Shown here: in pieces, positions 9,311 through 17,779 of the stretch | How positions within the stretch are numbered: position 1 is the stretch's first letter | Layout of the letters: each line of letters opens with the position of its first letter | Source: Saprospiraceae bacterium | Lineage (GTDB): Bacteria > Bacteroidota > Bacteroidia > Chitinophagales > Saprospiraceae | Assembly (NCBI GenBank): GCA_029251525.1 | Contig: JAQXDE010000055.1 | Coordinates: 362,904-426,903 of the forward strand | Reading direction: 5' to 3' | Length of the DNA: 64,000 nucleotides | The notes under the pieces: generated by a model | What the model was told of the DNA's origin: nothing | Seen by the model: the letters and a program-made list of their open reading frames with translations, nothing else | Database searches by the model: none | Translations under genes and position numbers: made by a program

Positions 9311-10207
9311 ATGAATTCTAGAAATTCTCAAAAACTTATAGATATCCTAAAACTTTTATTTTTTCAGTTATCATTCATTGTTTTGCTTGGTAGCTGTTAT
9401 ACGCCAATTGATGGATGCTTAAATATCGATGCTACAAATTATGATGCTTCTGCAGATGAACCTTGTGATGACTGTTGCGTCTTTCCAAATTTAAATTTGA
9501 AAATTACTCACAGTGTTACAATAAAAGGGGCATTTGGACAAGATTCTGTGATAAATCATTCTGCTGATTCTACGTTTAGTAACTTCAATGATAACTTTTT
9601 TCAAATAAAAGGAATTGAGTTTTATTTATCTGATTTTCAGTTGGTCTTAATGGACGGAAGTATCGCAGAAGTAGAAGATGAAATGACTTTTATGATTTAT
9701 GAAAGTGGGGCATCTCAAACTTCTAAAGATACCACTGTTAAGGATGATTTTGTATTGGTTTCACGAAGTTCTTTTAATTATACTATTGGTGAGTTTCGAA
9801 ATCCTGGGACCTTCATGGAATTAAGGTTTTCAGTAGGAATAGATGAAGGGTTAAGTTCCATCAATTCAGATACCTTGGCAGATACACACCCTTTGAGTAG
9901 TGAAAATATGATGTGTTTTGGAACTCGAGATTCGGGATTCGTTTATCAAGAATTCTCTCTGGTAAAAGATACATTGACGAATCCAACTGAGGTAGAAGTT
10001 TTTCAGATGGGAAAAGAAATAGCTAATTCAGTTCAAGTGATCCTTCCTTTATTTGGGGTTTTAGAACCGGGGTTTGATTCAGAAATTCCATTAAAAGTAA
10101 ACTATACAAAATGGCTTAAAGGCATAGATTTTACGACAAATGATGTGGAGACTATAAAGTCTAAGATTGTCAGTAATACGGCAGAGGCATTTGAAATTGG
10201 GGAATAA
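9311..10207 (+). CDS. MbnP-like lipoprotein, divergent paralogue
   Basis: Lipoprotein with lipobox at Cys29 (IVLLGSCYTP), followed by the Bacteroidota motif GCLNIDATNYDASAD...C..CC, then an MbnP-like beta domain (IKGIEFYLSDFQLVL, LRFSVGID). Known MbnP proteins bind copper in the periplasm and have a tryptophan that a partner MbnH oxidises to kynurenine. Here the corresponding stretch after HPLS (about residues 193-205) reads SENMMCFGTRDSG and lacks the aromatic YW pair found in the neighbouring paralogue. The next two genes are a second MbnP-like protein and a di-haem MbnH-like protein, which supports the family call. Function of this divergent copy is not known. Confidence 0.75.
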   Translation: MNSRNSQKLIDILKLLFFQLSFIVLLGSCYTPIDGCLNIDATNYDASADEPCDDCCVFPNLNLKITHSVTIKGAFGQDSVINHSADSTFSNFNDNFFQIKGIEFYLSDFQLVLMDGSIAEVEDEMTFMIYESGASQTSKDTTVKDDFVLVSRSSFNYTIGEFRNPGTFMELRFSVGIDEGLSSINSDTLADTHPLSSENMMCFGTRDSGFVYQEFSLVKDTLTNPTEVEVFQMGKEIANSVQVILPLFGVLEPGFDSEIPLKVNYTKWLKGIDFTTNDVETIKSKIVSNTAEAFEIGE

Positions 10208-10340
10208 TTGATGAAAGTCATCAATATTTTCATCAGTATCAAAAACTCAAAGAGGCTTTTTTTCGTTAGGTAGGTGTGATTTATGATATTTCTTTACTCT
10301 AAAGAAATCAATCCATCATTATTGGTAAAAATAAATTCTT

Positions 10341-11108
10341 ATGAAAAAAATATTTTGGTTTACTTTATTTACTTCATTTTTATTATTTCAAAACTCTTGT
10401 AGGCCAGACCCTACACTGGAGGAGACAAGTGATGTTGAGTTGATATTTAAAGGTAAATACGCTGATGAAGTTCTGATGATCAATAATGATTATGATTATG
10501 ATGGAAATCCTATTAGATTTGATCAGTTTAATTTTTACATTTCGAATGTTGTTTTGGTTAAAGATATAGTTGGGAATCCAGAAGAAACTGAATTGTTTGA
10601 AATTAATTTTGTTGACTTGAGTTTCAAGCCAGTTGATGTTGAAGATGCGACAAAAGGGGTTGTGATAACTGCTCCTAATATTCCTGTAGGAGAGTATTCA
10701 GGTATTAAGATAAATATAGGAGTTGCCCCAGATTTGAATATTACTAGCTGGGAGGATTACGGTAGTGGTCATCCACTAAGAAAGGCAGGTCATTACTGGT
10801 CTGCTTGGAACAGCTTTATTTTTTCCAAAACCGAAGCTAAGATTGATATAGATTCTGATGGGACATTTTCTCATAAATTAGCTTACCACACAGGATCAGA
10901 TGAGGCTTATCGGACCAAGTTTTTTGCTAAAAATATTATATTGGAAAATGGAACAACCTCCAAGATCTCATTTAATGTTGATGCAAAAAGGATTTTTGAG
11001 GATATAAATGTGATGACTCAAACTGGGACTCATAATATAAATGATATGGTCTTGGTGAATGAAATTATGGACAATTTGCAACAAAAATCTTTAGAAATTG
11101 ACCAATAA
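10341..11108 (+). CDS. MbnP-like copper-binding lipoprotein
   Basis: Lipoprotein with lipobox at Cys20 (LLFQNSCRPDP). The body follows the MbnP pattern: FDQFNFYISNVVLVKD, PVGEYSGIKINIGVAPDLN, then H144-P-L-R-K-A-G-H-Y152-W153-S-A-W156-N-S-F, which corresponds to the family's conserved HPL...YW...W region. A His in HTGSDEAY may add to a metal site. The di-haem gene begins 30 bases downstream, so the pair is likely co-transcribed and the W153 or W156 residue is a candidate for oxidation by that partner. Copper binding is inferred from the family, not shown here. Confidence 0.82.
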   Translation: MKKIFWFTLFTSFLLFQNSCRPDPTLEETSDVELIFKGKYADEVLMINNDYDYDGNPIRFDQFNFYISNVVLVKDIVGNPEETELFEINFVDLSFKPVDVEDATKGVVITAPNIPVGEYSGIKINIGVAPDLNITSWEDYGSGHPLRKAGHYWSAWNSFIFSKTEAKIDIDSDGTFSHKLAYHTGSDEAYRTKFFAKNIILENGTTSKISFNVDAKRIFEDINVMTQTGTHNINDMVLVNEIMDNLQQKSLEIDQ

Positions 11109-11137
11109 GATAAATTGTTAATTCCCAATCATTAACT

Positions 11138-12247
11138 ATGAGCAAGAAATATCTTCTTTCCTTTTTTCTTTTCCTTTTTATTATAAGTTGTGGTGATGAT
11201 GATAATGAGGAAAAATATGGTGTTATGGGAGACCTTTCATATATTCCCTATAGCCCTCAAGCTTTTTCAATCACAAAGCCTGATGGCTTTCCTTCTATGT
11301 TTATACCGACTGATAATTCAATGACTCTAGATGGAATTGAACTAGGTAAACATCTTTTCTTTGATCCAATTTTATCGGCAGATAGTACAATGTCTTGTTC
11401 TAGTTGTCATTCGCCCTCTTTAAGCTTTACAGACGGTGGAGCAACAAGCACTGGGATTGATGGGATTTCAGGACTACGAAGTTCGATGAGTTTATTAAAT
11501 ATAGGTTATGTGGAAAAGGGTTTATTTTGGGATGGAAGATCTATTAACCTAGAGGATCAGGCTTTGGATCCTGTTGAAGATCCGATTGAATTACATGATA
11601 CTTGGGAAAATGTAGAAATAAAATTAAAAGATCATCCTAGTTATCCTAAGAAGTTTCGGATGGCTTTCGGCATTGAAGATAGATCAGAAATTACCAAAGA
11701 GCTAGCAGTTAAAGCTATCGCTCAATTCGAGAGAACTTTGATTGGTGCTAGTTCAAAATATGATAAGGTTATTTTTCAAGGTCTTGCCGCATTTACCGAT
11801 TCAGAAGATAGAGGAATGAGAATGTTTACAGATGCTCAGGGTGGATTGCCTGATGCAGAATGCGCTCATTGTCATGCATTGCACCTTGGAACTACTGATG
11901 GTTTTTTTAATAATGGGTTAGATTCAGTTGGTTCTTTAAAAGATTTTATCGATTTAGGATTAGGAGGAGTTACACAGGATACGTTTGATAATGGAAAATT
12001 TAGAGCACCTACATTACGGAATATTGCCTTAACTGCACCTTATATGCATGATGGAAGATTCGAAACATTGGAGGAAGTCGTTGATTTTTATAATGAAAGC
12101 CCTAATCATAATAATGCAGCTAATATAGATGTCAATATACGTCCTTTGGGATTAACTTCCGAGCAAAAACAAGATCTAGTTAATTTTTTGCATACACTCA
12201 CCGACACTACCTTTACTACAAATCCAGCATTTCAGAGTCCCTTCTAG
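11138..12247 (+). CDS. Di-haem cytochrome c peroxidase family protein, MbnH/MauG-like
   Basis: Envelope di-haem protein with a lipobox at Cys18 (FIISCGDDD). Two c-type haem motifs are present, CSSCH at residues 87-91 and CAHCH at 242-246. The family signatures GKHLFFDPILSADSTMSCSSC, WDGRS, and the late APTLRNIALTAPYMHDGRF are present. Family members are either bacterial cytochrome c peroxidases or MauG/MbnH-type enzymes that oxidise a partner protein. The position directly after two MbnP-like genes favours MbnH, acting on the neighbouring MbnP. No terminator was found immediately downstream. Confidence 0.88.
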   Translation: MSKKYLLSFFLFLFIISCGDDDNEEKYGVMGDLSYIPYSPQAFSITKPDGFPSMFIPTDNSMTLDGIELGKHLFFDPILSADSTMSCSSCHSPSLSFTDGGATSTGIDGISGLRSSMSLLNIGYVEKGLFWDGRSINLEDQALDPVEDPIELHDTWENVEIKLKDHPSYPKKFRMAFGIEDRSEITKELAVKAIAQFERTLIGASSKYDKVIFQGLAAFTDSEDRGMRMFTDAQGGLPDAECAHCHALHLGTTDGFFNNGLDSVGSLKDFIDLGLGGVTQDTFDNGKFRAPTLRNIALTAPYMHDGRFETLEEVVDFYNESPNHNNAANIDVNIRPLGLTSEQKQDLVNFLHTLTDTTFTTNPAFQSPF

Positions 12248-13026
12248 ATAAATAAACTATTTTTAAATTTTTTTTACCATGATTGAGAATGGCTTTCTTG
12301 TGGGGAAGCTATTTTAAAATAAATAAATCATTTGGTTTAGGTTCAATTAAAATATTAGTTGGACTATTAGGTAGCAATTAATTTTTAAGTTTGAATTTCT
12401 GAGCATGGTAATTAAACTAATTTAGAGTCATATTCATATGGGGATGATGGAACAAATTTATTTTACGTAAATAATGAATTAGCATGCTTGATTTAGGTAT
12501 CTAATAGAAATGAGAATACCAATAATCAGTAAATTTTTCGTAAAAAACATATATTATTCATTATGAAATTTGCAGGATTACCTCCCACAATTTTGACGAT
12601 AACGTAGTATCGTTTTTTTTATATGATTTCATGTTTTTTTGAAATCCTTCAATTTTATTGGGTTTTTAGGAGGAATTTTCCTCCATATTTAATTTTTTTT
12701 AAATATTTTTTTTTTTACATAAAAGTAAAAGGACTGTCACAGTAACTTTACTTTTATAAAGTTTTCAATCTTGAAAATGAAAGTCTAGGCATATATTTTG
12801 CATATTAATAAATTGTTCCGATGCAGGATACACAAACAAAAAAACTCCCACAATTCTCCCCGTTTTCAGTTTTTCGCAAACAATTACACTATCAACAGTA
12901 ACACCATTTTCTTATTACAGGTTTTTTGAAAAAACAACAGCTGAATATTACGATGCAAAATAATAACAGCTAAGGGTTGGATCATTCCTGTGAGTATTTC
13001 ATGAACATTTCAAAGTGTTACATTTT
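12248..13026. other. Long AT-rich gap upstream of the subtilisin gene
   Basis: About 780 bases with no credible coding frame. It contains a hairpin with a T-run at 12596-12620 and several AT-rich blocks. No tRNA or repeat family was recognised. It probably holds the promoter and leader of the peptidase gene and possibly a small transcript ended by the hairpin. Confidence 0.5.
12596..12620 (+). terminator. Isolated terminator-like hairpin
   Basis: ACGATA and TATCGT form a short stem followed by eight T. It lies 350 bases after the di-haem gene and has no recognisable gene just upstream. Confidence 0.5.
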
Positions 13027-16000
13027 ATGAAAAATGCAATAATGAGTTTTTGCGCTGTCATTTTGATGATAGGCGTACCTGAGATTTACGGTCAAAACCA
13101 ATTGATTGACTACTCAACAATTAAAAAAATGAGTCCTCAACAATTTGTTGATCAGAAATTAGAATTCCAAGAAGATTTATTAATTAATGACTATGTTGTT
13201 GTTATTTCTTTTGATAGGATTCCTTCAAAATTAGAAATGAAAGCCTTGCGTGATTCAGGAATCGAATTAATAAATTACCAATCTAAATATAGCTACTTAG
13301 CTAAGGTACCCACAAAAATAAATCTTTCAGAATTGAAGAATTGTGGAATTCAGACCTTACGTAAGTACATTGTTAAAGAAAAACTTTCACCTGAGATTAG
13401 GGAGGGACGATTTCCAGAGTGGGCTATAAAATCGCCTGGCACTGTTGATGTAGCGATACTTTTGACAGATAATCTGGAAGCCAATCGTCTTCAATTCATT
13501 CACACATTTAACATTACACATTTGCAAACACCTCTTCGAGGAGGTGATCTCATCATTGGGCGTATTGCGCAAATTGATTTGCAAATGCTTACTGCTTCAC
13601 CAATGGTTGCGCATGTAGATGCAATTGAGCCTGCGGTTGAGCCACTTAACCATGAAAATCGAATCTTACAAAAAGTGAATGTACTCCAATCGAATGTTTC
13701 TGGGGCTCGAAACCTAAGCGGTGAAGGCATCTATGTAGGAATAGGAGACGGAGGCGAGTTGGGTGATCATATTGATTTCAATGATCGAGTAACCAACTAC
13801 GCCAACGGATCTTATTCTTCATTCGGTGCTCATGGTGATCATGTGGCGGGTATAGTAGGCGGTGCTGGAAATATTGATCCTGTTCATCGGGGTATGGCAC
13901 CATCTTCCAATTTGATTATTCAAAAAACTACTTCAATTATATCCAATGCTCAAACTTATTATGACAATCATGAGATGGTGATGACTAATAATTCTTATGG
14001 TGTTGGATACAATTGTGAAACGAATGGAACTTATAACTACAGTAGTAACTCATTGGATTGGCAAATGAGAGAGATGCCTGAGTTACTCCATGTCTATGCT
14101 GCTGGAAATAGTGGGTACTCAGTTTGTGGAGATTATCCAGATGGGTATAAATCTATATTAAGATATTACCAAAGTGCAAAGAACGTTTTGACAGTTGGAA
14201 ATGTAAGGCAAAGTAGAGAGTTAAATGGAGGAAGCAGTAAAGGGCCAGTTGCAGATGGACGTTTAAAACCTGAAGTAGTAGCTATTGGATCTGATGTAAT
14301 GTCCACTGGAAGAGATTACGATTATTATAATGGTACCGGTACAAGTATGGCATCACCCTCGACTGTTGGAACTTTAACCTTATTAAATGAGAGATACAGA
14401 GAGTTAAATGGAGGAGATATACCGCAAGGAGGATTGATGAAAGCTATTGCTTGTAATACGGCAGATGATTTAGGAAATATTGGGCCTGATTATGCTTACG
14501 GCTACGGGTTAATAAATGGAAGGCGTGCAGCAGAATGTATAGAGAATAATAGATATGATACTGATTCCGTATCTGATGGAGAAACAAAAACCTTTAATAT
14601 TACTGTCCCATCAGGTTTAGGACAATTAAAAGTAATGTTATACTGGCATGATGTTGAAGCTCCAGCATATGCTACTAAGACATTGATAAATGATTTGGAT
14701 ATAAAACTGACTACTCCAAATGGTTTAGATTATTTGCCTTGGGTATTGAACCATAGCACCGCACATGTTACAGATTTAGCTACTCGGAAATTAGATACAC
14801 TTAATAACATTGAACAAGTGACAATAAATAATCCTTCAGCAGGAATATATACTATTTCAATTGATGGAAGTAGTATCCCGACTGGGCCACAAGAGTTTTT
14901 CATTGTCTTTGATTATGTAACTACTGATATAGTTTTGACTTACCCGCATGGAGAGGAAGGCATAATACCTGGATCAACACAGATGCTTCAATGGGATGCA
15001 AATGTAAACAATACATCTAATTTTTCTTTAGAATTTTCAATTGATGATGGAACAACTTGGGAGCTAATAGATGCAGATATAGACGCTGGAGATCGACAAT
15101 ATTTATGGACTGCACCTTCCTCAACAACAGAAGAAGGAATTATTAAAGTTTCAAAAAATAGTGGATCTGAAACTAGTCATAATTTAATACCTTTTTCTAT
15201 CTTAGAAAGACCAACTAATCTTTCTTCCTCAGTAGTTTGTGAAGGGCATTTAGAGTTGACTTGGGACGCAGTACCAGATGTAGATTTTTATGAAATATAT
15301 ACTTTGCTCAGCTCTAAAATGATTATAATTGACACAGTTTTCACAAATATCTATCAATCAGAAACTCTTGTTATTGGCGACGAATACTGGTTTGCAGTTA
15401 GGGGTAGGACTTATAATGGGGGTAATACTGAAAGGTCTATAGCACTTCAGGTAACAGCTCAATCGGGAAATGTTTGTCCATGGGATTATGATATGAGTCT
15501 AACAGAGATTTCTACGATTCAAGTAGGGCGAGCTAATACCTCCCTAGCGTTATCAAATTCGGAATTGGTCACAATAGAACTAAAAAATTTAGGAATCAAT
15601 ACCATCGATAGTTTTGAAATTTCTTATCAGGTAGATAATGGAAATTTAGAAACCGAAATAATATATGAGACCTTACCTTCTGGAGATGCGTCAGAAAAAA
15701 TATTTACTGCTGCTGCAGATTTTTCAGCTCCAGGGACATATCAATTAGATGGGTTTATTAATATACCTCAAGATGTAGATCTTAGTAATAATGAAATTGT
15801 TGGATCTTATCAAGTGACTCAATTACCTAATCTTCCAATTACCTTACCTTACGAGGAAAACTTTGAAGGGATTTCAGTGACCACTTTTACTAAAAATACA
15901 GTCGGGATGGAAGGAATTGAAGAATGGGATTTTAAACCTGATACTGATGGGAAATTGAACTTTGTTAATGAAGGATCCAATAAATATCTAGAATCATTAG

Positions 16001-16911
16001 ATTTTTCAAACAGTGGGACTAACGAGGGATTAACGGTTACTTTGAATTTAATGAATTATATAGGGAATGAAGGATTAGAGATCAGTTTTGATTATAAATA
16101 TACTTCCCCTAACAACTTAGTTGATGGAGATTATATTTATCTGCGAGGTTCGGATATAGACTCGTGGATTGAGGCTACAGAATTAGTGATTCATAGTGAT
16201 TGGACAAATTCAGGTCAAATTGATTTAAGCAGATTACTTTCAGTTAATGGGCAACAATTTAGTAGTAGTACACAAATTCACTTTTCACAAGGAAGAAATT
16301 CAGGCTATGCCTTGGATAACTTTAATGTAATTTCTTTGGTTCCGTTACCATTCGAATTAACGTCATTTACTGCCGTAAAAGAGGGAATGGACGCAATCAT
16401 AAGCTGGAAAACAGCATCAGAATTTAATAATCATAGATTTGAAATACAGGTAGCAAAAACACCGCTACCACTTACAGACGAGAATTTTAAGCAAATAGGA
16501 ACGGTACTCGGTAATGGCACAACAACAACTAACCATCATTACACATTTACTGACAACTCCCCATTGAAATCCGGGTATCGTTACTATCGCTTAAAACAAT
16601 TTGACTTTAATGGAAGTACCACTTATACAGATGTAAGAAGTATTGACTTTGGAACCTTTACAGATGTAGCAGTTTTTCCTAATCCATTTATTGGGGAAAT
16701 TAATATAATGAATCTACCAGAAAATGGGGTTTTACAAAATATACAAATTCTAAATACTTTAGGACAGGTTGTTTTTGAATCATCTCAATTTGAGGACATA
16801 AAAGATCTAACAATTGAAATTGATAAAGAACTAGCTTCGGGTACTTATTTCTTATGTGTCCAAACATCAAATAAGACTTTAACTTTTCCAATATTGAAAA
16901 GTGATAAGTAG
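13027..16911 (+). CDS. Subtilisin-like S8 serine protease with T9SS type A sorting domain
   Basis: Large exported protease of about 1294 residues. Start chosen at ATG 13027 because it gives a normal signal peptide (MKNAIMSFCAVILMIGVPEIYGQ); an in-frame GTG lies four codons upstream. The catalytic triad is visible: Asp near 241 (YVGIGDGGELGD), His near 269 (GAHGDHVAGIVGG), Ser near 440 (GTGTSMASPS), with the oxyanion segment VYAAGNSG between them. A P-domain-like or jelly-roll stretch follows, then fibronectin-like segments, a further beta-rich region, and a T9SS type A sorting domain from about 1214 (VAVFPNPFIGEINI ... GTYFLCVQTSNKTL). Probable role is extracellular protein degradation. It is closed by the terminator at 17003. 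Confidence 0.92.
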   Translation: MKNAIMSFCAVILMIGVPEIYGQNQLIDYSTIKKMSPQQFVDQKLEFQEDLLINDYVVVISFDRIPSKLEMKALRDSGIELINYQSKYSYLAKVPTKINLSELKNCGIQTLRKYIVKEKLSPEIREGRFPEWAIKSPGTVDVAILLTDNLEANRLQFIHTFNITHLQTPLRGGDLIIGRIAQIDLQMLTASPMVAHVDAIEPAVEPLNHENRILQKVNVLQSNVSGARNLSGEGIYVGIGDGGELGDHIDFNDRVTNYANGSYSSFGAHGDHVAGIVGGAGNIDPVHRGMAPSSNLIIQKTTSIISNAQTYYDNHEMVMTNNSYGVGYNCETNGTYNYSSNSLDWQMREMPELLHVYAAGNSGYSVCGDYPDGYKSILRYYQSAKNVLTVGNVRQSRELNGGSSKGPVADGRLKPEVVAIGSDVMSTGRDYDYYNGTGTSMASPSTVGTLTLLNERYRELNGGDIPQGGLMKAIACNTADDLGNIGPDYAYGYGLINGRRAAECIENNRYDTDSVSDGETKTFNITVPSGLGQLKVMLYWHDVEAPAYATKTLINDLDIKLTTPNGLDYLPWVLNHSTAHVTDLATRKLDTLNNIEQVTINNPSAGIYTISIDGSSIPTGPQEFFIVFDYVTTDIVLTYPHGEEGIIPGSTQMLQWDANVNNTSNFSLEFSIDDGTTWELIDADIDAGDRQYLWTAPSSTTEEGIIKVSKNSGSETSHNLIPFSILERPTNLSSSVVCEGHLELTWDAVPDVDFYEIYTLLSSKMIIIDTVFTNIYQSETLVIGDEYWFAVRGRTYNGGNTERSIALQVTAQSGNVCPWDYDMSLTEISTIQVGRANTSLALSNSELVTIELKNLGINTIDSFEISYQVDNGNLETEIIYETLPSGDASEKIFTAAADFSAPGTYQLDGFINIPQDVDLSNNEIVGSYQVTQLPNLPITLPYEENFEGISVTTFTKNTVGMEGIEEWDFKPDTDGKLNFVNEGSNKYLESLDFSNSGTNEGLTVTLNLMNYIGNEGLEISFDYKYTSPNNLVDGDYIYLRGSDIDSWIEATELVIHSDWTNSGQIDLSRLLSVNGQQFSSSTQIHFSQGRNSGYALDNFNVISLVPLPFELTSFTAVKEGMDAIISWKTASEFNNHRFEIQVAKTPLPLTDENFKQIGTVLGNGTTTTNHHYTFTDNSPLKSGYRYYRLKQFDFNGSTTYTDVRSIDFGTFTDVAVFPNPFIGEINIMNLPENGVLQNIQILNTLGQVVFESSQFEDIKDLTIEIDKELASGTYFLCVQTSNKTLTFPILKSDK

Positions 16912-16936
16912 TTTTGAATTACCTCATGATATGATT

Positions 16937-16960
16937 CTGAAATAGTTTCTTCTATTTCAG
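16937..16960. repeat. Small perfect hairpin after the protease gene
   Basis: CTGAAATAG and CTATTTCAG with a 6-base loop, 26 bases after the stop codon. No T-run follows; it may stabilise the 3' end of the mRNA upstream of the real terminator. Confidence 0.45.
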
Positions 16961-17002
16961 CATCGTAACCATGAAACTCATTTTTATTTCATAAAATTAT
17001 TG

Positions 17003-17037
17003 AGCATGATTTTTTAATTAAAATCATGCTTTTTTTC
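17003..17037 (+). terminator. Rho-independent terminator of the protease gene
   Basis: AGCATGATTTT and AAAATCATGCT form a perfect 11-bp stem followed by a T-run. Confidence 0.85.
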
Positions 17038-17189
17038 TGTAAAAAATACTATTATAAAATTCACAATAAATATTTTTTTCCATCTATTTTATTTATTAAC
17101 TAATTGGTAATCAGTGGTTTATTGTGTATTTATTGATTTGATAGGAAGGTAGTTTGATTTTATAAAGTTCACAATAAGTGATTTATGTC

Positions 17190-17221
17190 TTTGTCTAAGG
17201 AGGAGAGTCGCTTTATATTTG
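17190..17221 (+). promoter_or_regulatory. Bacteroidota-type promoter upstream of the tandem hairpin units
   Basis: TTTG at 17190-17193, a 20-base spacer and TATATTTG at 17214-17221 match the Bacteroidota housekeeping consensus TTTG-N19ish-TAnnTTTG closely. There is no open reading frame for hundreds of bases downstream, so the expected product starting near 17228 is a non-coding or leader-type RNA ending at the hairpin at 17331-17374. Confidence 0.6.
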
Positions 17222-17227
17222 TAAGGT

Positions 17228-17374
17228 AATCGGGAGTAATAGACGAGGTAGGAAAATAAAAGGTTTAAAAAGTTAACCTTCAAATTTTACAAAAAGGATA
17301 TGTTCATGGGATTATAATTTGTTGTAGTTAGTCAGAATCCTGAAAATTTTAGGATTCTGACCTACTTCTTTTTT
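17228..17374 (+). ncRNA. Candidate small RNA, tandem unit 1
   Basis: Predicted transcript of about 147 nt from the promoter at 17190-17221 to a terminator. It holds a small hairpin (AAGGTT 17260-17265 with AACCTT 17275-17280), then the invariant 24-nt core at 17298-17321 (starts ATATGTTCATGG, ends GATTATAATTTG), then a stem of GTCAGAATCCT with AGGATTCTGAC, extended by GTAG/CTAC beyond a 3-base bulge, and a T-rich tail. The core would also read as a five-codon frame M-F-M-G-L-stop. Nothing known was recognised. Confidence 0.5.
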
Positions 17375-17433
17375 CATGATAAAAATATAAAATGAGGGAA
17401 TGAATCGAGGGGTTGCAAAATGATGCAGTCAAT

Positions 17434-17535
17434 GCTGAAAGTTCAGCACTTAATTTGGATATGTTCATGGGATTATAATTTGCATCATAGCAAGTCGGAT
17501 TTTAATAATCTGACTTGCTATGCAAATATTTTTCT
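17434..17535 (+). ncRNA. Candidate small RNA, tandem unit 2
   Basis: Second copy of the same layout. A small hairpin GCTGAA/TTCAGC (17434-17447) is followed by the identical 24-nt core at 17459-17482. A 16-bp stem then runs from CATAGCAAGTCGGATT (17486-17501) to its partner at 17507-17522 with one G-U pair, followed by a T-rich stretch. The stem sequence is unrelated to unit 1 except for the shared AGTC/GACT step, while the core is unchanged. No clear promoter of its own was seen, so it may be made by read-through from unit 1 or from an atypical promoter. Confidence 0.45.
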
Positions 17536-17597
17536 TTGGTAGAATAAATAAGATACTAATATGGTTTATGAGGTATCTAAACACAGAAATAAATAAC

Positions 17598-17697
17598 AAG
17601 CTAAAATATGGCTTTTTTATAAAGAATATGTTCATGGGATTATAATTTGTTGTGGTTAGTCGCGTATTTCAAATACGCGACTTTCTATTTTTTAGAT
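17598..17697 (+). ncRNA. Candidate small RNA, tandem unit 3
   Basis: Third copy. The identical 24-nt core lies at 17626-17649, followed by TTGTGGTT and the stem AGTCGCGTATTT (17658-17669) with AAATACGCGACT (17671-17682) and a T-run to 17693. The small hairpin before the core is weak here (AAGC/GCTT). Core-to-core spacing is 161 and 167 bases across the three units. Confidence 0.45.
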
Positions 17698-17720
17698 CAA
17701 ACCTTAATTGTTCATTCCAT

Positions 17721-17758
17721 AAAAAAAGGAAGTCATTTTTAAATGACTTCCTTTTTTT
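17721..17758. terminator. Bidirectional terminator between the small-RNA array and the anti-sigma gene
   Basis: An 18-bp perfect stem (A-run, GGAAGTCATTT and the reverse complement) with T on both 3' sides. It separates plus-strand transcription of the array from the minus-strand operon ending at 17780. Confidence 0.9.
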
Positions 17759-17779
17759 ATTAAGCGTGTGTAGAAAGAT

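Noticed and set aside
17053..17177. Repeat of TATAAA(A/G)TTCACAATAA at 17053 and 17161 as two more array units
   Set aside because: It lacks the 24-nt core and the following hairpin; similarity is limited to 16 of 17 AT-rich bases.
17298..17650. Reading the three tandem units as integron attC sites or CRISPR repeats
   Set aside because: There are no attC core motifs (GTTRRRY / RYYYAAC) at the stem ends, no cassettes or integrase nearby, and the spacers and hairpins are too long and structured for CRISPR.
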